In this document: piece after piece, positions 1-6,926 of the stretch
How the letters are laid out: the number at the start of each line of letters is the position of its first letter
Numbering within the stretch: position 1 is the stretch's first letter
NCBI RefSeq assembly: GCF_000721175.1
Contig: NZ_JOEZ01000027.1
Span: 1 to 64,000, forward strand
DNA length: 64,000 bases
From: Streptomyces anulatus
GTDB taxonomy: Bacteria; Actinomycetota; Actinomycetes; Streptomycetales; Streptomycetaceae
Reading direction: 5' to 3'
The notes under the pieces: generated by a model
The model's input: only the letters and a program-made list of their open reading frames with translations
What the model was told of the DNA's origin: nothing
Database searches by the model: none
Program-made: the position numbers and the translations under genes

Positions 1-52
1 GTTCCTCGTCCGACAGTCTCAACTCGGCCTTCGGCCGCCCCGTCCGTGCCAT
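1..52 (-). CDS. IS630-family transposase, N-terminal end only (cut by window edge)
   Basis: The minus strand reads MARTGRPKAELRLSDEE from an ATG at position 52 and runs off the window. This opening (Arg-rich, GRPK then LSDEE) is the usual N-terminus of Streptomyces IS630-type DDE transposases, which begin with a helix-turn-helix. The next ~50 bases on the upstream side are AT-rich compared with the surroundings and probably form the end of the insertion sequence. Family assignment rests on 17 residues, so it is a recognition call; completeness and activity cannot be judged. Confidence 0.6.
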   Translation of the reverse strand, partial: MARTGRPKAELRLSDEE

Positions 53-99
53 GAAGCAAGCTTATACATCTGAACAGAATTCCTGACTCAGAAGACTAG

Positions 100-180
100 G
101 GCCGGCCGTCGAACTGCCGCCTGCCGGGCGACGCCTGGCACGTACGCGCGCGGCGTCGCCGAAATGCCCTGGCGGCCCGG
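100..180. repeat. Degenerate copy A of a dispersed intergenic element
   Basis: A stretch containing cctggcacgtacgcgcgcgg and then cgccgaaatgccctggc closely matches the core of the better preserved element at 24541-24704. No terminal inverted repeats are recognisable here. It lies between the IS630 end and the next gene. The rest of 53-295 holds no gene; a ribosome-binding site (gaggag near 281-286) precedes the next start. Confidence 0.45.
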
Positions 181-295
181 CGGGTGGCATGCGGTCAAGC
201 GGCGGGCGGCATAGGGCGCATTGCGTCTAGGCTTGGGCGGCTGAACCGCGTACGCACTCCGTATGCCCCCGAGCACGCACCGAGGAGAACCCCCG

Positions 296-1801
296 ATGTC
301 CGCAGAGCGCCCCTTCCTGCCGCCGGTGCGGCTGAACTCCGAGGCCGAACTGGCACGGGACGCGCTCGCCGCTCCGCTGTTCGTCCGCGCCGTCAGGCTC
401 GCCCGCTGGGCCGGACCGGACACCCGGGTCGGCGCGGGCGGCGAACTCGTCGAGGCGCAGCTGCCCGCGGCCGCCGAGCACCTCGGCCTCCCTGCCGACG
501 AGGACGGTGCCGCGTACGCCGGCGAGGCCTGGCGGCTCGCCGTGGACACCGGCCTCCTCGACGTCACCGACCCCGAGGAGGACGGCCGGGACCCGGAGGG
601 CCAGGGCGAGGTGGGCCCCGAGAGCGAGTCCGAGGGCACCGTCACCGTGGGTGAGAACCTGGCCCTGCTCACCGGCGGTTCCCCGCAGGACGTCCTGTCC
701 ATCTGGCTCGACGGCCTGGACGCCGTGCACGCCGACGCCACCGCGCCCGTCCTGGACGACTTCGCGGACCTCGTCGGCGAGGACGGCTCGATCGACTTCG
801 ACGCCCTGGACTGGGACCCGGAGGCCGAGGCCGAATTCCTCGACGGGGTCCTCGGCAACCTCTACCTGCTCACCCTCGCCGACAACGGCGCGGGCGAAGG
901 GCCGGTCCCGCTGCCCGCTCTCGCCGCGTCGATGATCGTCCCCGACGACATGGGCGAGCCCACCGACGACATCCTGGAGCAGGTGTCGGAGGCGATGATG
1001 CGCCTCGACGACCAGTTCCGGCTCCTCGAACCCATCGGGATCGTCGAGTACCGGCCGGTCGACGAGGCGTTGCTGGTCGAGGAGGGCGAGACCGCGGACG
1101 CCTCCGCCGCCGGGGCCGACGACGAGGACGTCACCCGCTACGGCATGGTCAAGCTCACCCCCCTCGGCCTGTACGGCGTCCGGGCCCGGATGCTGGAGGC
1201 CGGGCTGGAGGCCCCCGCCGTCGGCGACCTCGCGGGCAAGGGCGCCGACGCCCTCCTCGACGGCATCGCCCACTACCCCGAATCCGCCGCCCGCGCCGAG
1301 GTCAAGCTCTGGCTCGCTGCATACGGCACCGAGGGCGCGGTAGCAGCGGCCGCCGAGCTGCTGGCCGCCGCGCGCGGCACGGACGAGGGCGCCCCGCTGC
1401 GCCGCCTCCACTGCCAGCAGGCCCTCGCCCTGGCGGGCCCCGAGGCGGAGCCCGCCGTACGCGCGGTGCTCGGCGACCCGGAACTGGGCGGCCTGGCCCG
1501 CGTCTGGCTCGCGGAGCGCGGCGCCGCCGACGTGCCCGCCCCGCCGGAGGACATGATCTTCTGGCTGGCCATCGACACCATCGCCGCCCAACTGGACGCG
1601 GACGGCGAACTGGACGAGCTCCAGGGCCTCGTCGAGGGGCTCTCCGCGCAGCACGGCGGCTTCTTCGACGAGGTCTGGCGCGTCGACCACCCGGCCACCG
1701 CCGATGTGCTGGAGGCGATGGGCCGGCTGCACAGCGACAAGAAGGCCGCCAAGGACGCCCGCAAGGCGGCGTTCAAGGCCCGCTCGCGCGCGGGGAGTTG
1801 A
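296..1801 (+). CDS. HEAT-like repeat hypothetical protein
   Basis: 501 aa, function unknown. The N-terminal ~130 residues are helical and contain an acidic stretch (EEDGRDPEGQGE). The middle mentions no known motif. Residues ~300-430 form regularly spaced Ala/Leu/Glu-rich helices of the type seen in HEAT/Armadillo folds (ELLAAARG, AEPAVRAVLGDPEL, ARVWLAE), suggesting a protein-interaction scaffold. The C-terminus is basic (DKKAAKDARKAAFKARSRAGS is near this end). The gene at 39534-40949 has the same layout and is a distant paralogue. Start chosen at ATG 296 because gaggag lies 9 bases upstream; an in-frame ATG at 263 has no such site. No signal peptide, so probably cytoplasmic. Confidence 0.7.
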   Translation: MSAERPFLPPVRLNSEAELARDALAAPLFVRAVRLARWAGPDTRVGAGGELVEAQLPAAAEHLGLPADEDGAAYAGEAWRLAVDTGLLDVTDPEEDGRDPEGQGEVGPESESEGTVTVGENLALLTGGSPQDVLSIWLDGLDAVHADATAPVLDDFADLVGEDGSIDFDALDWDPEAEAEFLDGVLGNLYLLTLADNGAGEGPVPLPALAASMIVPDDMGEPTDDILEQVSEAMMRLDDQFRLLEPIGIVEYRPVDEALLVEEGETADASAAGADDEDVTRYGMVKLTPLGLYGVRARMLEAGLEAPAVGDLAGKGADALLDGIAHYPESAARAEVKLWLAAYGTEGAVAAAAELLAAARGTDEGAPLRRLHCQQALALAGPEAEPAVRAVLGDPELGGLARVWLAERGAADVPAPPEDMIFWLAIDTIAAQLDADGELDELQGLVEGLSAQHGGFFDEVWRVDHPATADVLEAMGRLHSDKKAAKDARKAAFKARSRAGS

Positions 1802-1836
1802 GGGAGTCGACTCGGGAGCGGCGCTGAGAGTCGAGC

Positions 1837-1855
1837 GCTGCTCCTACCGAGCAGC
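1837..1855 (+). terminator. Possible terminator hairpin after the HEAT-like gene
   Basis: gctgctc pairs perfectly with gagcagc around a 5-base loop, 36 bases after the stop codon. It is short and lacks a T run, so it may only be a processing or weak termination site separating the gene from the Y RNA. Confidence 0.35.
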
Positions 1856-2035
1856 TGCCGGCGGCTCGCGGCCTCAGGAGGCCCATGCCGCCTGCCGGGC
1901 CCGTGGAATATTGTCTCGCGCCCGGTCAACGCGTTCTCTAAGGTCATGGGCATGCACCTCCCGGTGCGAAGGCGGCGGCTCCTTCCTTTCCTGAAATGTG
2001 CCGCAGCCACTGGTGAACTCGGGAGGCGCGAGCGC

Positions 2036-2176
2036 CGGGGTGCCCGGTGCGCAGGCGACGGATACTTCTGGATCTGAGGGTTGCGGGTTCGAGTCCCGTC
2101 CGGCTCCGGCCGGTAGCTCAATCGGACAGAGCTTCAGACTGTTCTCCGTCGCCGACTCCTGATCTCGGGCACCCCG
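2036..2176 (+). ncRNA. yrlA: YrlA-type Y RNA with circularly permuted tRNA-like domain
   Basis: The ends form a perfect 11-bp stem (2036-2046 with 2166-2176) and a second 9-bp stem (2054-2062 with 2145-2153). Inside sits a tRNA mimic in permuted order: anticodon-stem-like pairing 2073-2077 with 2134-2138; T arm 2083-2099 with loop TTCGAGT; acceptor-like stem 2100-2104 with 2109-2113 closed by a UCCG tetraloop (cUNCGg type); D arm 2116-2119 with 2129-2132 and a GG-containing loop. Bacterial YrlA RNAs are known to carry a tRNA-like module and to bind the Ro60 orthologue Rsr; the rsr gene starts 45 bases downstream. The terminal helix would be the Rsr-binding part. Exact transcript ends are inferred from base pairing. 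Confidence 0.9.
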
Positions 2177-2193
2177 TTCCGCCGCCGCGCTCT

Positions 2194-2212
2194 CCCCCAG
2201 GAATTCGGGGGA
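2194..2212 (+). promoter_or_regulatory. Hairpin just upstream of rsr start
   Basis: ccccc and ggggg arms flank a short AT-containing loop directly before aattcttctcatg. It could end the Y RNA transcript or mask the G-rich ribosome-binding site of rsr, linking RNA and protein levels. Role is inferred. Confidence 0.4.
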
Positions 2213-2221
2213 ATTCTTCTC

Positions 2222-3814
2222 ATGTCTCGCTTCAATTTCCGTACGCACAGGTCCCGTTCCGCCGGCTTTGAGCAGCCGGTCTCGCCCGTCACGACGACCG
2301 GCGCGGTCGCGCCCAACCACCAGGGCGGCAGCGGACACGTGCGCGACGCCCGCTCCGAGCTCTTCCTGCTCGCCGTCGCCAACTTCGTGGCCCAGGACAC
2401 CTACTACGAGGGCGGAGACCGGCGCGACGACCGGTTCGCCACGCTCGTGCGCCGCCTCGCCGTGGAGGACCCCACCTGGACCGCGGGGCTGCTCCACTGG
2501 CTGCGCCGCGACGGGCAGATGCGGACCGCCTCGCTGGTCGGCGGCGCGGAGTACGTGCGGGCGCGGCTGGCCGCGGGCTGCACCGAGGGGCCCACGAACC
2601 GGCAGGTCATCGACTCCGTTCTGCTGCGGGCCGACGAGCCAGGCGAGCTGCTGGGCTACTGGACCTCCCGCTACGGGCGCGCCCTGCCCCAGCCCGTGAA
2701 GCGGGGCATCGCCGACGCCGTACGCCGCCTCTACACCGGCCGTGCCCTGCTGAAGTACGACACCGCGTCCAAGGGCTACCGCTTCGGCGACGTGCTCAAC
2801 CTGGTGCACGCCGCGCCCGACCCCGCCAAGCCCTGGCAGGGCGAGCTCTTCCGGTACGCGCTGGACCGCAGGCACCGGCCGGAGAGCGCCGTGCCGCCCG
2901 CCGCCGACCGCACGCTGGGCGCCCACCGGGAGCTGATGGAGCTGCCGGTGGCCGAGCGTCGCCCCGTCGTCACCGGCCCCGGCGGCGCGGAGCGGCTGGC
3001 CGAGGCCGGGATGACCTGGGAGTCGCTGGCGGGATGGCTGCAGGGCCCGATGGACGCGGCGGCGTGGGAGGCGGTGATTCCGTCGATGGGGACGATGGCG
3101 CTCGTCCGGAACCTCCGGAACTTCGACGAGGCCGGGGTACGGGACGAGGTCGCGGCGAGCGCCGCCGCCCGGATCAGCGACCCGGAAGCCGTCGCCGCTT
3201 CGCGGCAGTTCCCCTTCCGCTATCTCGCCGCGTACCGGCACGCGCCGTCGCTGCGCTGGGCCCACCCGCTGGAGCAGGCCCTTGGGCACTCGCTGGGCCA
3301 GGTTCCCGCGCTGCCCGGCCGCACCCTGGTCCTGGTCGACCGCTCCGGTTCGATGGCCGCGCCACTCTCCGAGCGCTCCCGGCTGAACCGGGCCGACGCC
3401 GCGGCCGTCTTCGGCGCGGCGCTGGCTCTGCGCGCCGCCGACGCGGACCTGGTGCAGTTCGGCACGACCAGCGCGCCGGTGACCTTCCGCGCGGGCGAGT
3501 CCGTGCTCCGGGTCCTGGACCGCTTCGGCAACCTGGGAGGCACGAACACGGCGGAGGCGGTGCGGCGGCACTACCGGGGCCACGACCGGGTCCTCATCGT
3601 CACCGACGAGCAGGCCGCGTACACGCGCCGTGGCGACGCGACCCGGAGCGTTCCGGACACGGTGCCCGTCTACACCTGGAATCTGGCCGGATACCGGCTC
3701 GGCCACGCCCCGTCCGGCGAGGGAAACCGCCACACGTTCGGGGGTCTTTCCGACGCGGCGTTCCGCATGGTTCCGCTGCTGGAGGCGGGAGGAAGCGCTG
3801 ACTGGCCGTGGTGA
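2222..3814 (+). CDS. rsr: Ro60 orthologue Rsr (TROVE and vWA domains)
   Basis: 530 aa. Residues ~20-360 form the TROVE module of alpha-helical repeats that builds the RNA-binding ring of Ro60 proteins; the remaining C-terminal part is a von Willebrand factor A domain with the MIDAS motif DRSGS at about residue 373 and later T and D ligands (GGTN, VTDEQ). Bacterial Rsr binds Y RNAs, tethers them to nucleases such as PNPase and assists rRNA or RNA turnover under stress. The adjacent upstream YrlA RNA makes the partnership near certain. ATG 2222 is the first start in frame and is preceded by a G-rich stretch. The protein is cytoplasmic, with no signal peptide or membrane segment. Confidence 0.93.
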   Translation: MSRFNFRTHRSRSAGFEQPVSPVTTTGAVAPNHQGGSGHVRDARSELFLLAVANFVAQDTYYEGGDRRDDRFATLVRRLAVEDPTWTAGLLHWLRRDGQMRTASLVGGAEYVRARLAAGCTEGPTNRQVIDSVLLRADEPGELLGYWTSRYGRALPQPVKRGIADAVRRLYTGRALLKYDTASKGYRFGDVLNLVHAAPDPAKPWQGELFRYALDRRHRPESAVPPAADRTLGAHRELMELPVAERRPVVTGPGGAERLAEAGMTWESLAGWLQGPMDAAAWEAVIPSMGTMALVRNLRNFDEAGVRDEVAASAAARISDPEAVAASRQFPFRYLAAYRHAPSLRWAHPLEQALGHSLGQVPALPGRTLVLVDRSGSMAAPLSERSRLNRADAAAVFGAALALRAADADLVQFGTTSAPVTFRAGESVLRVLDRFGNLGGTNTAEAVRRHYRGHDRVLIVTDEQAAYTRRGDATRSVPDTVPVYTWNLAGYRLGHAPSGEGNRHTFGGLSDAAFRMVPLLEAGGSADWPW

Positions 3815-3899
3815 GCGCTGATTACGAATCCGGCACTTCTGGGCCCCTGGGCGCCGACGGGCATGGCGTCGGGCCTTCACAGGGCGCATACTCGACTTA

Positions 3900-4124
3900 A
3901 TGAAACAGTCAGCCCGGCGTCACCTGCCTTCCAGTCCCTTCAACCGTCCGGCTCAGGAGGCCCCACCGGTCGAATGCTTCGATGTGGGCGACCGGGTGTC
4001 GCACGACCAGTTCGGGCTCGGCAGGATTCTTGCTGTCGAGGGCGACAACGATGCAGTCCTCATCGACTTCTCGGGGCGTCAGGGAAGGATCCTGAGCCCG
4101 TACTCCAAGTTGACCAAGCTCTGA
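3900..4124 (+). CDS. Small Tudor/CarD-like domain protein
   Basis: 74 aa. After a ~25-residue basic leader, residues 27-74 (GDRVSHDQFGLGRILAVEGD and onward to SKLTKL) match the small beta-barrel found at the C-terminus of UvrD/PcrA helicases, where it contacts RNA polymerase or nucleic acid. Here it is free-standing rather than attached to a helicase. Such orphan domains are conserved in streptomycetes but I know of no experimental role. The gene lies 85 bases after rsr on the same strand and ends 42 bases before a bidirectional terminator. Confidence 0.7.
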   Translation: MKQSARRHLPSSPFNRPAQEAPPVECFDVGDRVSHDQFGLGRILAVEGDNDAVLIDFSGRQGRILSPYSKLTKL

Positions 4125-4165
4125 GACGCGAGACGAGTACGAGCAGCGTCCGTCTTCTCCGGATC

Positions 4166-4195
4166 CGGGGTGCCTGAATCACTTCAGGCGCCCCG
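4166..4195. terminator. Bidirectional terminator
   Basis: cggggtgcctgaa and ttcaggcgccccg form a 13-bp stem with one G-U pair and a tcac loop, placed between two convergent genes. Confidence 0.8.
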
Positions 4196-4245
4196 GACTC
4201 CGTCGCGGCCCTCTCCGGCCCTCCGGGCGAGGGCCCACCTGGCGG

Positions 4246-5481
4246 CTACAGGGACTTGGCGGCGGGCTTCACCATGCCCCGCACGGTGCGCGACTTCACG
4301 AACTCGCCCATCGCGGTCATCTCCCACTCGCCGGTGAACTGCTTGATGAGCTTGGCCATCATCACGCCGGTCTGCGGCTCGGCGCCGGTGAGGTCGAAGC
4401 GGACCAGTTCCTCGCCGGACGCGTCGTCGATCAGCCGGCAGTAGGCCTTGGCGACCTCGTTGAACTTCTGGCCGGTGAACGAGTTCACCGTGAAGACCAG
4501 GCCCGTCGCCTCGGTGGGGATCCGGCCCAGGTCCACGACGATCACCTCGTCGTCGCCCGCGCCGTCACCGGTGAGATTGTCACCGGAGTGCTTGATGGCC
4601 CCGTTCAGGATGGTCAGCTTGCCGAAGTAGCAGCTGTCCAGGTGGTTGCGGCTGGGGCCGTAGGCGATCACCGACGCGTCCAGGTCGATGTCCTTGCCGC
4701 GGAACGCGGGCTCCCAGCCCAGGCCCATCCTGACCCGCGAGAGCAGCGGGGCGCCGCCCTTGACGAGGGACACGGTCTGGTTCTTCTGGAGGCTGACCCG
4801 GCCCTTGTCCAGATTGATCTTCCCAGAGCCGGCAGGCGGGGCGGGGGCCGCCGGGGGAGCGGGCGGGGCGGCCGGAGCGGGCGGGGCGATCCGCGGGTCG
4901 ACGGGGACGGCGGCCGGTGCCGCGACCGGCGGTGCCACCGGGGCGGGGGCGACCGGCGCCGGGGCGACCGGGGCCGCGGGCTCCTCGACCGAGACGCCGA
5001 AGTCCGTGGCGATCCCGGCCAGCCCGTCGGCATAGCCCTGGCCGACCGCGCGGGCCTTCCAGGCGCCGTTGCGCCGGTAGACCTCGATGACCACGAGCGC
5101 CGTCTCGGCGCCCAGCTGCGGCGGGGTGAAGGTGGCGAGCGCACCGCCGTCGTCCGCGTTGCGCACGGTGGCGGTGGGCTCGATGCCCTGGAAGGTCTGG
5201 CCGGCGGCGTCCGGGCTCGCGGTGACGACGATCTTCTCGATGCCAGGCGGGACGGCCGCGGTGTCCACCACGATCGCGTCGGGTGCGGAGCCCCCGCCGG
5301 AGCGGTAGGTCACACCGGGGCCCGAGGGCTGGTTGTAGAAGATGAAGTCGTCGTCGGAGCGCACCTTGCCGTCGGCGGTGAGCAGCAGGCCCGAGACGTC
5401 GAGCCGCACCGGGGCGGCGACGTCCACCGCCACGCGGGCGGCGGAGAGCGGGATGTTCGAGCCGGGGGTCATAGCGGTCAT
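4246..5481 (-). CDS. TerD-family protein with two TerD domains
   Basis: 411 aa. Residues ~5-180 form a TerD domain (PGSNIPLSAARVAVDV, DFIFYNQP, VVIEVYRR and a DFGVSVEE end). A Pro/Ala-rich linker (~185-235) leads to a second TerD domain (~240-405, GLGWEPAF, DLDASVIAYG, GDNLTGDGAGDDE). TerD domains bind Ca2+ through acidic loops and belong to tellurite/stress-response systems linked to metal sensing, phage resistance and, in Streptomyces, differentiation. The protein is cytoplasmic. Two ATGs nine bases apart (5481, 5472) are possible starts; neither has a strong ribosome-binding site. No terB/C genes lie nearby. Confidence 0.9.
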   Translation of the reverse strand: MTAMTPGSNIPLSAARVAVDVAAPVRLDVSGLLLTADGKVRSDDDFIFYNQPSGPGVTYRSGGGSAPDAIVVDTAAVPPGIEKIVVTASPDAAGQTFQGIEPTATVRNADDGGALATFTPPQLGAETALVVIEVYRRNGAWKARAVGQGYADGLAGIATDFGVSVEEPAAPVAPAPVAPAPVAPPVAAPAAVPVDPRIAPPAPAAPPAPPAAPAPPAGSGKINLDKGRVSLQKNQTVSLVKGGAPLLSRVRMGLGWEPAFRGKDIDLDASVIAYGPSRNHLDSCYFGKLTILNGAIKHSGDNLTGDGAGDDEVIVVDLGRIPTEATGLVFTVNSFTGQKFNEVAKAYCRLIDDASGEELVRFDLTGAEPQTGVMMAKLIKQFTGEWEMTAMGEFVKSRTVRGMVKPAAKSL

Positions 5482-5556
5482 GATCGGGGTAACGAACGAC
5501 CCGGCTTTGCCGTTCCCTTACCTTCGGCCGTCCGGATCATGGCCGTCGAAGTGCCC

Positions 5557-5778
5557 TCAGCGGCGGTTGCGCGGGTGGTTGCGGGCGGTGCGTTCGTTGC
5601 CGTGCTTGTACGCGCCGGTCCAGCGCGCCATCACCAGTTGGGCGTCGCCCGATGTCACCTCGGCCAGGAACTTCTCCGCCCGGCCGCCGCGCAGGGTGCC
5701 CGCGGGGTGGCCGTGGTGGGTGATGGTGACGCTTCGGTCGCCGTGCTGTTCGTACTGGAATCCGGAAGGTCTCGGCAT
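5557..5778 (-). CDS. Conserved small basic protein of unknown function
   Basis: 73 aa, starting MPRPSGFQYEQHGDRSVTI and ending in an Arg/Asn/His-rich tail (NERTARNHPRNRR). The body has the pattern of a short beta-strand protein followed by a basic tail, suggestive of nucleic-acid contact. I recognise it as a conserved Streptomyces hypothetical but know of no function. An ATG at 5778 is preferred to the 5805 start because it matches the conserved N-terminus. Confidence 0.65.
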   Translation of the reverse strand: MPRPSGFQYEQHGDRSVTITHHGHPAGTLRGGRAEKFLAEVTSGDAQLVMARWTGAYKHGNERTARNHPRNRR

Positions 5779-5895
5779 GTTCGTATCCTGCCCGCCGGGC
5801 CGCACCCCGTCGCCCGAATTCTCGCGCCCGCGTCTTCCGCATCCGCTTCCGTGCGGGTCAGTGCGGCCAGATCGGCGGGTCGGTGACGACGTGGC

Positions 5896-6017
5896 CGCCT
5901 AAGGCGTGTTTCGAAAGTCCCGCCTGCTCGGCGGCGTCTGGCACGCACGCTCGCCGCGTTGTCGGGATCACCCCGGTACATCCAGTATCGGGGCGACCCT
6001 CCGCCTTGCGATCGCTC
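5896..6017. repeat. Truncated copy B of a dispersed element, fused to the kdgD 5' end
   Basis: The block begins ctaaggcgtgtttcgaaagt and contains ctggcacgcacgctcgccgc and accccggtacatccagtatc, a pattern I recognise as a widespread Streptomyces intergenic repeat whose full form is a long imperfect palindrome. Here the right arm is missing: similarity stops at the point where dehydratase coding sequence begins (about 6015-6018). The remaining bases 5779-5895 hold only the upstream region of the small minus-strand gene. Confidence 0.6.
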
Positions 6018-6020
6018 CCC

Positions 6021-6926
6021 GTGACCGCGTTCGGGCCGGACGGCACCGTCGGCCTCGACGTCTTCCGGGCTCATGTGCGGGCCGGGATCGACGCCGGAGC
6101 CGCCGCGGTCTTCGCCTGCTGCGGCACGGGCGAGTTCCACGCTCTGACCCCCGAGGAGTTCCGCCTCGCGGTCGCCGCCGCGGTCGAGGAGACCGCAGGA
6201 CGGATCCCGGTCGTCGCCGGGGCCGGCTACGGCACGGCGCTCGCCGTCCAGTACGCGCGGGCCGCCGAGGAGGCCGGTGCGGACGGGCTCCTCGCCATGC
6301 CGCCCTACCTCGTCGCCGCCGACCAGGAAGGGCTGCTGAACCACTACGCGGCGCTCGCCGCGGCCACCGGTCTGGAGACGATCGTCTACCAGCGCGACAA
6401 CGCGATCTTCACCCCCGAGACGGTCGTCGCCCTGGCCCGCACCCCCGGCATCATCGGGCTCAAGGACGGCCACGGCGACCTCGGCCTCATGCGGCGCATC
6501 GTCAGCGCGGTCCGCACTCACCGGCCCGGCGACGACTTCCTGTACTTCAACGGGCTGCCCACCGCCGAGCTCACCGGCCTCGCCTACCGGGGCATCGGCG
6601 TCACCCTCTACTCCTCCGCCGTGTTCGCCTTCGCCCCGGACATCGCCCTCGCCTTCCACCGGGCCCTGGAATCCGGCGACGACGCCCTGGTCGACGCACT
6701 GCTCGACCACTTCTACCGGCCGCTCGTCGAACTGCGCGCCAAGGGGCGGGGATACGCCGTCTCCCTGGTCAAGGCCGGTGTCCGCCTCCAGGGCCTGGAC
6801 GTCGGCGAGGTACGCACCCCGCTCACCGAACCACCCGCCGCGCATGTCAAGGACCTCATCGAGATCATCGCGAGCGGCCGCGCCCTGCTGGAGGAGCACG
6901 CCACCACTCCGGGGGGGCCGGCGTGA
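6021..6926 (+). CDS. kdgD: 5-dehydro-4-deoxyglucarate dehydratase, N-terminus replaced by repeat
   Basis: A DapA-family TIM-barrel enzyme that converts 5-dehydro-4-deoxyglucarate to 2,5-dioxopentanoate with loss of water and CO2 in glucarate/galactarate breakdown. Visible residues: GTGEFH loop, IVYQRDNA catalytic Tyr, GLKDGHGD Schiff-base Lys. Family members carry ~15-20 residues before VTAFGPDG (usually ending FFPVTAF); here the codons upstream of PVTAF come from repeat B. A GTG at 6021 could start a 301-aa protein; a longer fused ORF opens at GTG 5883. Loss of the first strand and native promoter means it may be poorly expressed or inactive. It overlaps the next gene by 4 bases. Confidence 0.75.
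   Translation: MTAFGPDGTVGLDVFRAHVRAGIDAGAAAVFACCGTGEFHALTPEEFRLAVAAAVEETAGRIPVVAGAGYGTALAVQYARAAEEAGADGLLAMPPYLVAADQEGLLNHYAALAAATGLETIVYQRDNAIFTPETVVALARTPGIIGLKDGHGDLGLMRRIVSAVRTHRPGDDFLYFNGLPTAELTGLAYRGIGVTLYSSAVFAFAPDIALAFHRALESGDDALVDALLDHFYRPLVELRAKGRGYAVSLVKAGVRLQGLDVGEVRTPLTEPPAAHVKDLIEIIASGRALLEEHATTPGGPA

Noticed and set aside
2053-2160. Two separate broken tRNA halves
   Set aside because: The halves pair with each other in permuted order and are enclosed by long stems, which fits YrlA rather than degraded tRNA genes.
1874-3889. Long minus-strand ORFs across the YrlA/rsr region containing DSNPQPSDP- or TRTRNPQ-like stretches
   Set aside because: These words are typical of spurious translations antisense to tRNA-like sequence; the plus strand holds the Y RNA and rsr with proper codon bias.
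4910-5000. Short repeats in the TerD linker as a tandem-repeat element
   Set aside because: They simply encode the Pro/Ala/Val-rich linker (APVAPAPVAP) and stay in frame; no mobile or array structure.
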